Positions 22,940 to 35,974 of a stretch of DNA of 64,000 nucleotides are shown in pieces. The notes beneath the pieces are model-generated. The model was not told the DNA's origin and did not search any database. It saw only the letters and a program-made list of their open reading frames with translations. The first letter of the stretch is position 1; every line of letters begins with the position of its first letter. Position numbers and translations under genes: made by a program. The DNA comes from Bigelowiella natans CCMP2755 (Eukaryota > Cercozoa > Chlorarachniophyceae), in NCBI GenBank assembly GCA_000320545.1, contig ADNK01001088.1:62001-126000 (forward strand), read 5' to 3'.

Positions 22940-23692
22940 GATCACGTAGTGCACGATTCAATGAAAATGTAATCTTCAATAGAAATAAACATAACTGTTC
23001 AAAAGGAAGCAAACGTGCCTTTCCCCCCCCTGCTTACTTGTGCACGTAGCGCCTCGGCCTGTGAGCACCTTGCGCGCAACACTGCGTCAGACGCGATTGG
23101 CTGCGTGTCGTGGTAGTCGCACGCAAGAACGACCGCAGCGTTCGATCACACTCACGCAGTTTGTTTCATGCACACGTGCTGCACTGAACGACGTCAATCA
23201 TCGACGCACAACGTGTGCAATGCACTCTACGTGCGGTTCATGCATTTGCATTGTTTGATTTTTCGTGCATGCGCTGCAGCAGGCGTGTGGCAAAAAGTTG
23301 TGATGTCAGTTGAGCATGACGTCTCTGCTCGCTCGATGCCGCACCTGTGCCGCAGTGCCGCAGCACCGCAGGATCAAAGTTTCATTGCATGCACGCACAC
23401 ACACTAGACACACCTATGTGCATTTGTGTGTAGTAGCCAGTGACACGGCGGAGATTTTGTGCATTCTGCTCGATCGTTTGCTGGATTGATGCACACACTC
23501 CACACTTAGTCCTTGCAAGACAAGTCACAACGTGAATGATGTGCATTTTGTCAAGGTGACAAATTAGCACGCACCCAATGTACAAGATGATACAGCAATG
23601 TAACAAATGAATGTTTGATGCACTCATGCATTCGTTATCGATGCTCAGCAGTAGCCATTCTGCAGTTTCAGTCTGTCCTGAGCGTCTAGTTT

Positions 23693-25008
23693 CTAGATCT
23701 CAAGATCACGAGCTGCTGTGCTGACGTATTCACTCTTCTTAATTTTCTGAACTTTGCTAAGAATGGTATTGAAGAAGCTTTCTAGGTAGTCCTAAGAAAA
23801 ACAGTCCAAACGGAATAATCAGTTGTTGTGTTTTGCTACCCAATAGCTAATTCTCAAGTGAATGAAAATTAATCTTAATGTGATGACAACAAACCACACA
23901 ACATTTTTTTTTTACTAAATCCAAACAAAGGAACAATTTTTGATTTATTAAAAAAAAAAGATAGAAACCACGTTGATTCAGAGATATAACCTATACATTA
24001 TCATAATTATTATCATTGTCATTGTCATTATCATTTCTTTTCGTCATTACTGGAAGCGTCGTAAGGGAATCAGGGTCAACTCCAAGGGTGTCGCATGTAG
24101 CCTTCATATCGCCAGTCAGAGCGGTATTTTGTGACATAACCTATCGTCGTATTTTTTGCAGGTTATGATGACATCTAGTGAGAAGGCAGATTATCTGGTT
24201 TTGGATAAATAAATAATCAATCAATTAGCGGAAGACGAACCTCTGCAAATGAAAGACGATCGGCAGCATCCTGCGCCCACTTGAACAAGTTAAGGAAACC
24301 TCTCATGCCCTAATTAATAACATGCGGCAAAGGAATACGGGTTCAGTCGTCAAACAAAAGCTTTCCGTTGCGAACATGTTGATCACAGTCTAGATCTTTA
24401 CTATTTTTTTCTTCTCCTTCTCAGGATGCTGCAGGGAAGACTCATGATGAGCACCGCATTCATATCCACTCACCTTAAGGAAGAATCCTGGAGCTTTGAT
24501 GACTTTCGCATCGGATCCTGAGTATTTCTCGCACAGACTGATAACCTGATATGACATGTTTACCACAATTTAAAATCATAACACCAAGTCAACATCACGG
24601 TCTCTGTTCAGTCGAAAAGTGATTAACTCCCCGCACCCCCTTCCTTCCTCACACGGGTATTGCTGCAGTACCTCCTGAGTGGAGTAGGACGAAGGTCCAG
24701 AAAGGGTCAAGGTTTTTCCGTATGCGTTTTCATTCTCGACTGGAAGAATTAAGCAATGTCAATGAAAGGTGCAACGACCCAAAGTAGGTTGAAGTTTAAA
24801 ATTTATGCAAGCCGAGTGCTGTTCATGAAGGCGACGACGTAGAACGGGATGGAGAGTGTGATAGACTACGACGACGACGGCGACGACTGAAATTGTGACA
24901 GAAGTAGTCATAGCAGGAACCTGCTGCCAAAGCTAGCCGAGCAGCATCAACAGAGTTAATATATGCAATGGAGGACTCCGAATCTGTGCCCCAAACGTTT
25001 TCCCTAAT

Positions 25009-25047
<39 letters not shown>

Positions 25048-26707
25048 TAGAAGCCGCTATCGATACAGCTACTACTGCACAGCTAGTTCTTTACGATCTG
25101 TTGAGATGGTGGCAGTTTGGCATTACCCTTCTACGATAGGAATTGCGTAAGAGGAGATCAAAGCCTGCATGAAGCCACAGAGTCTAAATGTAGTCCAGTT
25201 CAAATCGGTCTGCTTTAGGAAATCCTGAAAGAAAGCAAAGCGAAGCAGCGACAAAACGTGAAAACGAGTGAGAACAAGTACACTGGTAGTTTGAACTGGA
25301 ATCAATCGAACTGAGCTAGCGACATCGACGATGATGACAATGTTGATGGTGATGGCCATGGCGGTCGGTGGCAGTGACAACACGGATACTTTAATGTATT
25401 TCATGATACATCTGAATTTTGGACGTATCAGTCTTATCATTGATTCTCGTAAGCTTACCTCAGTTTTGGCTTTCATATCCATAAGCTTCACCTAATTAGT
25501 CAAGAAGTGGTAGAGGGTATTATTCATGGAAGTTACCGCCTATTGTCTATCTACCTTAATACAACATGCAGCTTTTGTGGCATGTACAACGTAAGTGCGA
25601 GTAGTCACGTACCTCTGGGTATTGATCACACTTGTCAATAGAGAAGAAAATGTATCTATCGATGCCCATTGCCTGTGCGGTCTCAATTAAAGCCACCTGA
25701 AGGATTTTGAGGGAAGTTTGAAGACACATTAATGAGCAGGCGATAATGTGGTTCTTATCTGGAAGGAGAAAGCATGCAAGGTACAGTGCAATGTTCATTG
25801 TAGGGACAGGTTGCCGTGTAGTCTTTGATGCGGAATCTACTTACTTTTCCGTCCCAATCAACCCGTTTGAGGGGTTCTTCAGGCCTGGCTGTCGCGCAGT
25901 CGATCACCTAAAGTAGAGGGCATTCAGATACTGCAAAAACTATTGTGAGCTTTGTGCATCCTCTCCTATTTTTTGATTTAAATGTCGCACCGCATCTACG
26001 CCCATCATTGCAGGAGGAATAGAGGTGGCCTGAGGAAGAGAAAGAGGAGTAAGCATAGGATATGTAAATATATAATCTGGACGAGTGGCACTACCGAGTG
26101 ATGATTATGTTGGAAATACTTTTGTCAACTACTAATCAATGCAATCGATTTTGCTATTACACACTCACAGTACCTGCCCAAGGTCTCCTCCGACAATGGT
26201 TGCTCCCCATCCCTGCAAAACACGCCTGCCTTCCTCGCTCTCGAACCGTTGCCTCACCAAGCAACGTACATTGTATCCATCGGAAAGAGCACGACGGACA
26301 ATCTGTCTTCCTAGTGTTCCCGTCGCCCCAACCACGAGAATGGTTCCTTTTGTCTGAGAGATGTCAGAGGAAGCTAGGGAATCTCCCTCAGCTCTCATTT
26401 GAATGTTTCTTATCGATGATGATGCCACATCTGGATTCGCCCTCTTGAATGACAAAGACGTATGCTTCTGTTTGGAGAAAAGCCTTGAATTGGAACACTT
26501 AGGTTGGGATGTAACTCTAGGAGAAGCTAGGCGTGCAGATTTAGTTGCAAGCGATTGAATAGATGATAACTGCTGCGATGAACTTGAAGATAACGTGGAC
26601 ACTCCAACAATTGTCAATGCCACCAATGAGCCAAGTAGAATAAATGATGATCTGGACGAGAGAGCTTTTTTGCATCGGCGGAATAGACTAACACACGACA
26701 GACACAT
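23693..26707 (-). CDS. Ycf39/HCF244-like photosystem II assembly factor
   Basis: Atypical short-chain dehydrogenase fold protein; Ycf39/HCF244 helps chlorophyll delivery and D1 synthesis in photosystem II assembly. Start at 26707 gives a basic N-terminus, a hydrophobic segment ([18 protein letters not shown]) and a Ser/Arg-rich stretch, consistent with a bipartite ER-plus-plastid presequence. The mature part begins [20 protein letters not shown] (GxxGxxG), then [120 protein letters not shown] and [12 protein letters not shown] joined to [13 protein letters not shown]. Stop TAG at 23693. Order and length match cyanobacterial Ycf39 to its end, with a short C-terminal extension. Confidence 0.9.
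25014..25045. repeat. CA microsatellite in intron
   Basis: CA dinucleotide run in an intron of the Ycf39-like gene, between the exons for the AIPIVEG and NVWGTDSE segments. Confidence 0.7.
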
Positions 26708-27729
26708 GTTCCAAAAATTGGAGACAATTTAATTAAGTAAACACTACACGAAATTTTGCATCTTTACACTAGGATAATTGTATGTGATTTAGAATGACCA
26801 CAACAAAATTCAATGAAAATTCGATCTCGCGGTTTTTATACGTGTGCACGTGGCATTCCACGTATCCAACATTTCATTTAAGGCGATACGTTGGCCTCGC
26901 ACAGATCCTTTCGATAAAAACATTTTGCTACACTGTATTTTAAACCTTTTTCGTCTTGGGACCGTCATAATGGACTGATGGTTAACCTCCATGCTGTTCA
27001 CGGGTTCAAGTGGTATTGATCTCTCGTGAGGTGGGAAATGATTGACGAGAGCGGCGACGACTTCTCCAACCGATTGCTTCAGATTTACAAAAAATGCTCT
27101 TGATTAAGAAATATGGAAATTTACAGACGAATTGAATAATACGTCTGGCAAATATGTATGTCGCAAATAGATGTTAATCGGTTTATCTACAAAGAAAGGC
27201 CTCCTTCCAACTCTTATTCGATAAATACCGGCCGACACTGACCGTCAGTAACATTTGTCTCTTTGTCGCAAATTCAAGATGGAACCTATTTAACAGCATT
27301 TTGGTGCTGAGTAAGCAGAGATTGCATTTCGTTAAACAACCGCGTGCTAATAACTCACAGAACTTTCGTGTGCTTTCGCGCTGATTGCTGTGAGATTCGG
27401 AAAAGAAGTCTATTTATTCAAAAACACACAATTCCATGCTCTGTACACAGAAAACAGAAGGGGTTTTACTGGTGGATGGGATTTCATTCGGTCAGGAAAA
27501 AGCTGTAAGTTCGGGCACATTCTTCCATGAGATTTCGGGGCTTAGTACAGCTTCGAACTAATGAGATTTTGATGCTACGACAATGTCAGTATCATGTCGG
27601 TAGGTCAGAGTATGCCTGGGTGTAGGCCATATTTTATCGGTATTTTGGAACCAAGACCCAAGTGCACCGCCAAAAGACCCCCCCCCCTGTTCTCTTAAAT
27701 TCGTCATTCTCAAAATCTAGCGGCTCAAA
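26708..27729. promoter_or_regulatory. Divergent region between Ycf39-like and SRP receptor genes
   Basis: The two genes are transcribed away from each other. No exon with family features was found; the region is AT-rich without long simple repeats. Core promoters of both genes must lie here, but no element could be assigned with confidence. Confidence 0.5.
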
Positions 27730-30416
27730 ATGGTATTATACTCAATATATACACAGATATAACGTAACAATATGTATGGCTCGGTGGAAATTCGATTATT
27801 CGCGAGGGAAGGCTGCCGTGTGGGAAACGGAAGAAATGATTCGGAATATTTAATTTGAGAGCTGCACATTTGCTAATCAGATCGAGCAGTTCAGTGTCTT
27901 TACGAAAGGAGGGACCGTGCTGTGGTCGCAAGAACTTGAAGAGGGATTCAAAGATTTTGCGGGTATTAACACCCTTATCCAGAAAGTATTCCTTGGCGAA
28001 CGTAGTGGTGAGACCAGCTTCCAGTTCCTCTACGATGCAAGCAAGGTTTTTATTCGAAACCTACATGCATCTCCCAAAAATATGATACACACGCGCTACT
28101 GACCTCACTGGTTATTGTCCAATAATCCTTTGAGCCATTTCGAGTCGGTAAAAAGCAGTTATCTGATCTCATCTGTGTGGTATTATTTACCAGTATTTTT
28201 TGAAGTGGGCGTTCAACAACGAGCTGGGCTTAATATTTGTAGCTGTTTACCCAGCTATCCTAAACAGCCAAAGCATGATACTCATCGGTGCGTAGTCTTC
28301 GCTCCCTTCTTTCACAAAGATAATAATTTCCTTCTCGTCTCACACGCTGAAATTATCAATGTGATCGGTCTGCAGATCGCATTTTGGATGCTGTTCAACA
28401 AAAGTTCAGCTCCCTATTCCGCAAGCACAACAAGGGACCTTCAAGATCAAGGGTAGTTCAAACATCCCTGACAACATGTTTTCTATATTTGGTCCTGCAT
28501 TCGATGAATTGAGCCGCACCTCATTGTCGTCATGTATATATGTGTACTACTCTCTGCAGTATTTTTGCAAGTTCGACTTCGATCCTTACTACGACGAGAT
28601 CGTGGAGTATTTCGAACGGGAAGCCGCAAAGCCACGTGCAAGAGTCACAAGAAGGTGTATATGCCATGTGCGCAGGCGCGCGCACACACATGAGCTGAGA
28701 AAACTCCCTCCACCACCACCACCACCGTTCTAACAGGTTTGAGGACACTAAGAAGGGAAGCGAAGTGAAAAAGCCTAATGCAGCTGAGAAGAAGAAGGTA
28801 GGTGGTAAATCGAGGAGGATACAACAAAATATAACTACAGTCTATCCTTCCTCAATGAGAATCATATGGGCGAGTTGTTGTCTACGATATGGAAACGACG
28901 TCCTCCTTTGCTTTTTGGTATATATAGGAGGAAGAGCGCAGAAGAAAGGCTGAGGAGAAGGCCAAGCGGAATCAACTAGCCGCTGATGATAATGAGGAGG
29001 AGGAGGAGGAGCTTACAGCTGAGGAAAAGAGGCAGGCAGCTCTGGCAAGGCTCAGAGCAAAAGGTATATTGTTACGTTATACACGTCTCTTAGATAAGAA
29101 CAGCTCCTCCCCCCCCCCTGCCATCCTTCTCTAATCTTTTCTCCCCTTCCTATTCTTCTTTCCCGTTTTTACACTGTGTTTTCTACAGGACGTGGAGGGC
29201 CTCGAAAGTTCAAAAAAAAAAGCAAAGAGAAGAAGCCGGCAAAGACACCAACGAAGAAGGCGAGGGATTGGCAGAATAGACTGTCAGCCGAAGAAGCTGA
29301 GGTCAACCATGCACCGGATAATAAGCACAATCAACCTTTTTGACAGTATGAGTGAGGAGTAGAGATACCTTGCTGCTTTCCTTGCTGTAACCAAGTAGGT
29401 GTTGCTTGTTTTGAGCTTGGTGATTGCTGTCATAGGCACTTAATATGGGTGAGAAAGCTCCCGAGGGGGATGCTGCGGATCAGGTGACCGAGAAACGTGT
29501 TGCTGAGTTCAAGAATACGTACATGCCTACCGGGAAAATTGAATTCCGAGACGACGATGATGATATCGAAGTCGATGATGATTCCAAGTCTTCTAAATCG
29601 GTAATAATGAACCATGATGATGCACATTCTCGATCATTGGCTACCACTACTACGCCTCACTCGCTCTCGGAAGGACAATTATCGAGACACCTGACACTCA
29701 TTCATGCTGCTATACCCAGGGAATATTCTCGTTCTTCTCGTCTCTCACAGGGCAAAAGCCCCTCACAGAAGAAGATCTAAAACCTGTGTTAGCAAAGGTA
29801 ACGACTGGCCATTCCGTGGCGCCTGTGTTGCTCAGAGACTCAATCATCCTCATCATTCTCATTATGATTAGGTAAAGTCCGAGCTGATGGCCAAGAATGT
29901 AGCTGTGGATATCGCTGAGAAAATTGTTGATTCCGTTTGCACAGCCCTGGTAGCAATAATAGCATAAGTTGTGGTGACGAAGATGCATGTCTTGCGATAG
30001 AGATATGGTCGATAGTGAAGAATACACCATCATCGCTGCTGCCTGCCCCAAGAATAACCACCAAAAAAAAGACCGTTCCTACTATTATTGTTGTTCGTAG
30101 ATTGGGAAAGTTGTGGGCACCTTCGGAACTGTTCGCGGCGTTGTCAAAGAAGCTGTTGAAAAGGCTCTTACCCGCATTCTCACACCCAAAAGGGTAAGCG
30201 AGGAGAAGCAGTAGGGAGGACGAGGAGGACATTGAAGCATCATCATTATCAGCATCATCAGCATCATCATCATCAATCTAACAAACTTACTGAATAATGA
30301 CAACAACAACAACCAGGTTATCAACATCCTACCAGAAATCCAAGCCGCGAAACGGAAGGGCAGGCCTTATGTTATCACCTTTATTGGAGGTGCGATGTTA
30401 ATATGCGATATATATT

Positions 30417-30447
<31 letters not shown>

Positions 30448-30902
30448 CGATGACGATGACGAGTGGCATCATGGAAAGACTTACCTAACTTGAGCAGTAA
30501 GCTGATGATGTTTGGGATGAGGGTCTTTCGTCACGAGTATTATATATATATATATATATATATATACGCATGCCCCTTCCCCTTGGAGATTCCTTCATGA
30601 CAATGAACTTTGACGTGTAGTAAACGGGGTCGGAAAATCAACATCCTTGGCAAAAGTCTGTGCATATTTGCAGTCGAAGGGCTTGACTGTCTCTATCGCT
30701 GCGTGCGACACGTTCAGATCTGGTGCTGTAGAGCAGCTCAAAACACACACGAGATGTCTAGAAGCCAGATTATTTGAGAAAGGCTACAACCGTGATGCAG
30801 CTGGTGTTGCGGCGGATGCGATTGCGGAAGCTAAGGTCATTTCATAACCTTATCGAACCTAAATCACGTACATGCATGAACATAGACGCTCACAAACAGA
30901 CG

Positions 30903-30933
<31 letters not shown>

Positions 30934-31567
30934 TCACATGCAAAATTTTACCAATCAAAAGTTACACCTCTCACTGTTTTGATTTTCCCCAGCGCTTGAA
31001 AGACGATGTGGTGCTTGTGGACACTGCGGGACGTATGCAAGATAACACGCCACTCATGAGAGCTCTGGCAAAGCTCGTAGCAGTTAACCAACCTGATCTG
31101 GTATAATAGCCTTGACAATTGAATCGATGCTATTGATCAAAAATGTGTAACTGAATTCCTAACTTTCGTTCTCACCCCCCGCCTCCCCCCCCTTCTCTCC
31201 CTACCTATCTACCCATCAGGTGTTGTTTGTCGGAGAAGCTCTTGTAGGAAATGATGCCGTGGATCAGGTGAGTCGATTTAACCAGGCGCTTAGGGAGTAC
31301 TCCACGGCAAAGAATCCGCGTCTCGTCGACGGGATGATTCTCACCAAATTTGATACCATCGATGATAAGGTATTCTATTAATGTCTATGTTTCAATATCT
31401 TGGTAAAGTCTAATCTGTTTCTATTTACCACTATGCTTTAGGTTGGAGCAGCAATATCACTGACATACGTGACTGGAAAGCCAATAATCTTTGTCGGAAC
31501 TGGTCAGACGTATTCCGATCTGAAGCGCATGAATGTCAAAATGCTTATTCGCATGCTTCTGCGCTGA
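27730..31567 (+). CDS. SRPRA: Signal recognition particle receptor alpha subunit (SRalpha/FtsY)
   Basis: ER-membrane SRP receptor GTPase. The N-terminal SRX domain reads [18 protein letters not shown] ... [19 protein letters not shown] ... [19 protein letters not shown] charged linker follows ([16 protein letters not shown], a KKxKK-rich patch and an acidic [11 protein letters not shown] stretch). The NG domain has [42 protein letters not shown] (G1), [31 protein letters not shown] (G3), [20 protein letters not shown] (G4 TKFD) and [14 protein letters not shown]. Stop TGA at 31565-31567. At least 15 exons join in phase. By alignment to known SRalpha (M-V/I-D/E), the start is probably ATG at 27730-27732 as a single-codon exon spliced to the acceptor at about 27880. 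Introns carry GAT, TA and CA runs. Confidence 0.93.
30419..30566. repeat. GAT and TA microsatellites in an SRPRA intron
   Basis: A GAT trinucleotide run (30419-30461) and a TA run (30538-30566) occupy the intron immediately before the P-loop exon. Confidence 0.75.
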
Positions 31568-32737
31568 GGGAAGGACATGATGATCCTAATGAATGCACAC
31601 ACTTTGTAGTCCTATGACAGTACCATGACAGTACCCTATAGTGTTCCAGTCGTCGCACATACATGCCATGTGTTTTTCTGAATTGTAATGCATGCTAGCA
31701 TGGCATAAATAACAACAGTCAACATTGATCTAGTGATGAGCACAGCTTGTGAATTAGCTTCTAGTCAAAGTAACTTCATCATTGCCTTGCATGAAAGTGC
31801 GACACTATGTCAAGATGTGCCAGCCAACAGCGAATCAGCTCTAGAGCTGCAAGCTAGCGCAGCACAGGTACTAGGCTAGCATGTGCAGGGTAGCTTGAAG
31901 GTAGCGCTGTGTGCCATGCGTGTGTGCAAACTAGCAATGTACATCGCCGCATTGCTGCGCTCATGCGTTGCACGCCCATCTCTAGATCTAGCCATGCATG
32001 CGCCCGCACAGGTTGGCTAGTTGGGTTGGCATCGCTCTGGCTAGCTGGGCGCGAACATGTCGCCACGGTCTGCTAGTCTGGCACAATGAGCGGATCAGTT
32101 TCGAAGTGTGACTGCCCGTGCTCCAAACTCAGAACAATGCCAGAACGTCTTGCACCACAATGGGCTGGGTTTCGTTGACTGTGTGACAACTGCAAACTTC
32201 CATCACATCAAAGGTGCATCTTGAGAGGGGGCACCAAGCTAGCAAGTGTCTGCCCCAAAATTTTCTTTCAAGCATTTTCAGCGTTTGGGTTCTCTGCTGA
32301 ACATCACTGCTTCGGAAAGCATGAAAAGCACAATTGAGAAAGCATTTGATTGCAGCCACTCTCCCAGCCTGCAGCAGCTTCATGTTCACGATGAGAAAGA
32401 AAGACAGAAAGCAACTTGATGATCGAAGAAAAGTACGCCTTTCTTTTCGATGTTTCTCAGTAGATCTATTGACAAATGTCGACATATTCTGAACGACACC
32501 AAATTCCGAGTTAGATTTTTTTGCGGAATATTTTATTCAGATATATTAGGATATATATCGTATATTTTTCGTCCTTGTTGGATAAAGTCGTCAGCAGACC
32601 CCATCGTCATCATCGAACGTCAGAATCTCATCCTACCCCCCCCCCCCCCCCATTGGACTACGTAGAGAGGCCCGCTATCCACGCCTAGAGGCTTCCGATT
32701 CTGGGTATACTTGGAGGGGTTTACCATAAGACAAGGG
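31568..32737. other. Intergenic spacer, no gene seen
   Basis: Between SRPRA and the nucleotide-sugar transporter, both on the plus strand. Rich in CTAGC, GCATGC and TAGCTA words up to about 32100. A C homopolymer lies at about 32636-32650. Minus-strand ORFs here show no supporting splice or family features. No copy of the dispersed element was seen. Confidence 0.55.
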
Positions 32738-33032
32738 ATGGGAAGGTTTTCCGCAGCAGCATGGATTGGCGTGTACATGGCGTGCTCCTCATTGATGCTG
32801 ATCATCAATAAGTTAGCCATTTACTTGCTAAAGGTACCACGGGAAACCCCTGCACCGTGTTGTTAACCAGATGATCTGAATCATCAAAAATATGTTGTTT
32901 CCGCCATCTGATGAGAGCCTCCCCCCCCCCCCCCCCCCCACACACACACATATTAGGGGCCCTCTACCATCCTGTTCTGCCAGCTAATCTCCTCAGCTCT
33001 CGTTGTGAAATTCGGCAGCGTATGACAATAAC

Positions 33033-33102
<70 letters not shown>

Positions 33103-35763
33103 CATGGGTGCGGCGTTGTGTTATCAAGAATATGTGCTCACTCGTTATGCGAGTGAACTGGCATTTCAACACTGTTCGTTGTATCTATTAGATGCTAAAG
33201 ATGATCGAGATAGATGAGATTAAGTTTGATCATTTGAAGCCTTTCTCAATCGTCGCTGCAGCGTTTCTAGGGACCATTTTTGCAAATATCAAAACCTTAC
33301 AGGTAGATCCAATCCAATCATTGCGATAGATATATTAAAAATATGTATATTATATTTGCTATTGTCCCTGACTGACTATCATATGGATGTAGAACTGACT
33401 GTTGAATCCTTTCCTAGTACGCGAATGTGGAGACGTTCATAATCTTCCGGGCTTGCACTCCTCTTGCGCTTTGCGTGGTAAAGTACCTCACAGACAGACA
33501 CAGATCTAATGTTGGGTCGTCATAATAACCTAGCTGCTGCTAATTCACAGTTACTAATTCTCAGTTAGATTACATATTCCTTGGGAGACAGCTTCCAGGG
33601 CAACGATCCGTGCTATGTTTGATGGGAATGGCAGCAGGAGCGCTGGGCTATGTCAAATCGGATGATTCATTCGAAGTAGTAGCACTACACGGCCACACAT
33701 AATATGAATATATGATGTTTGTCTGAACTCTTGTTATATCACGCTCTTTTGCTCTCATCAGGCGAAGGGCTATCTGTGGGTCTCTATTTGGTTCATTGTC
33801 TTTCTATTTGACATGTAATAATTCTCTCCGTCACTTCCGCCGCAGCACAAGAAGCATAAAAACAGCATATTCGAATACCACGCGTGCGCCAAAACAACAT
33901 TCGTTCGATGCATGATTGCTTGCGCTTACTCCGTTGCTACAACCGAAAAGGATCTTCCTCAAGCATGCGGCTGACAACATCCAAGTAAGAAGATTATGAT
34001 GATTATTGTTAGCCATAAAAATACAAGAGAAACTCACCGTTCTTGTTGATATCAATCTGCACACACACGCGCGTGCGTGCATCTCACTGAACAAAACGCG
34101 GTACATCCTAACTAGCTTGTGAGTAATAAGCATCTTAACTGTTGTGGCGATCTTCCTCCGAGCCAGGGATAAGTAAGCAGTTGGCTATAGTTTCATTCTT
34201 CTTTCCCGTTGATTGGTGACATATAATAACAGGTAAAGTCGAACTGGACTCGGGTCTTCTATTCCAACTTCCTCCCTTGCGTGCCCCTCGCTGCTATTGG
34301 TCTCTTTGATAAGGTAAATACAGCATCGGAACAACTGCCAACTGTGTCTTATGAGCAATGGAGATGTTGAGTGTCCATTCCCATCAGGAAAATGAGAAGG
34401 TTGAATGGTCTCTCCCAGGGGCTTTGGTATCATCAATTTCGTCTTTACCATCACCATTATCATCATCATCATCATCATCATCAGATACTTAAATAGTCCA
34501 GGCATCCATAGCACTTCTTCTTGCTGCATCTGTGACTTTTGCTGCTACAATTCATGAATGAGCTAAGAATTGACAACAACTTCTAAATTGATGGTGTTCT
34601 AATAGATTCTTCTCGTCTCATGTGCCATGGGTTGCGCGATGAGCTATGTTTCATGGTATTACCAGTTAAAGGAAGGGGAGGGAGGGGGAGGGCTAGAGGG
34701 GGGCAAGAGGGGGGGACCAGATTTAAAAATTGGACATTTTGTTGGTGGTAGTAAGTAATAGCGCTGCTGTGTTGCTGCTGTTGATAAGTATACTTCGCGA
34801 ATCCTCCTTGATTTCTAGAGGTTGTGTAAGGGATCATAGAGCCAAACAAATGAACTAAATGGCAATCTCGCCGCCGCCCCCGTCGTCGTTGTTGTTGATT
34901 AAGGATGGCCCGTTCATTGATAACTTCCACGGCGTTCTCCATAGTCGGCAACTCGTGCAAGTTTATTACCATTATCATCAACTGCCTCATCTGGGTCACA
35001 GTTTGCTTGTAGCTGCTATTTTTCCTGTGTTATTGCAGTTGTCGTCATTATATAATCATTTCCAGAGAGTTGAATCCTGGGTTAGAATAGCACAATTTGA
35101 ACCCATTGCCGTTTGCCTTCCCAATGTATGCAATACCCGACTGTGGTGGTTTGCTATTCTCAATTCGTTGATTCCAACAGGAGAATCATGCATCTCCAAC
35201 AGGACTCGCTTGCTTATCAGTAATCCGATTTGTTCTTTCAATCCCAAAAATTCCTCATTGTTACCACATGGCAACGCAAGCGTTTCCATGCTTATCTAGA
35301 ACCGAATCCATCGATGTTTTTCTTGACAATCTTAGAATCATTCTTCACGGAAACCGTTTAACGTTGTGATTATGTTCGCAAGGTTTGCCTCGTGTCAGCC
35401 TTTTTCTACGAGCAAGCCCCCCCTCGGGTTGCATCCCCATCTCAAAAAGGCCCTTCCCCAAGTGCTGTTGCACTAACTCCGGTGGTGAGTATAGCAAACC
35501 GTCATCATGTTGATTGCCACGACTAGTTTCCAGCATTTTGATCAAAACTTTTGCATGCCTCCTGCTACTGTGGTGTGCTACTTCTTCATGGATACTTATC
35601 GATTTTTTCCGGTTTTGGATCTGTATAGCCTGAACAAGACAACGCTGGAGAGGAAAGCTAGGTATTCATCGTCGCGTCGTCATGTTATCTTGACAAAAAC
35701 ACTTTTATATTAGTAAATGCAAAAGCTGTATCGTGTGAGTGTGATGAAATATATTGTGATTTG

Positions 35764-35799
<36 letters not shown>

Positions 35800-35974
35800 G
35801 TGTGTGTGTGTGTGTAAGACAGAGGGGGGAGGGGGGAGCTACGTACTAGTATTCATAAAGAAGTCATTATCTCAACGAATTTTTTCGACACACAGGATTT
35901 GTCATAAATTAAATTTGGCTGTTGTGATTTTGTAGCATGGGAGTGCCAATGCAGTTCACAAGGTTGCCCCTTGA
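32738..35974 (+). CDS. GDP-mannose/GDP-sugar transporter (DMT family)
   Basis: Golgi nucleotide-sugar transporter of the GONST/Vrg4 group with about ten helices. Exon 1 (32738-32833) MGRFSAAAWIGVYMACSS and LMLIINKLAIYLLK; then GPSTILFCQLISSALVVKF, FSIVAAAFLGTIFANIKTLQ, YANVETFIIFRACTPLALCV, LDYIFLGRQLPGQRSVLCL, AKGYLWVSIWFIVFLFDM, IFLKHAADNIQ, VKSNWTRVFYSNFLPCVPLA, ILLVSCAMGCAMSYVSW, TAFSIVGNSCKFITIIINCL and ENHASPTGLACLS, then a final exon VCLVSAFFYEQAPPR. The VETFIIFRACTPL and FYSN-FLP segments and GNSCK (where Vrg4 has GALNK) support GDP-sugar use. The last short exon (HGSANAVHKVAP, stop 35972-35974) is less sure. Confidence 0.9.
33036..33101. repeat. TA/TG compound microsatellite in intron
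   Basis: TA run 33036-33085 followed by TG run 33086-33101, between transporter exons. Confidence 0.8.
35766..35815. repeat. TG microsatellite in last intron
   Basis: About 50 bp of TG/CG-interrupted dinucleotide repeat, followed by a G-rich stretch. It lies in the putative last intron of the transporter gene. Confidence 0.75.

Larger units (their letters stand above)
21971..23692. other. Spacer upstream of glycosyltransferase-like gene and downstream of the Ycf39-like gene
   Basis: Holds an ATTC run (22138-22163), a 48-bp tandem repeat with CTCGAG sites (22281-22376), a hairpin containing CACGTG (22855-22912) and a 21-nt perfect palindrome (22919-22939). The stretch 22600-23400 is richer in CG, ACGTG and TGCATG words than other spacers. 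ORFs here have no family features. Confidence 0.6.
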
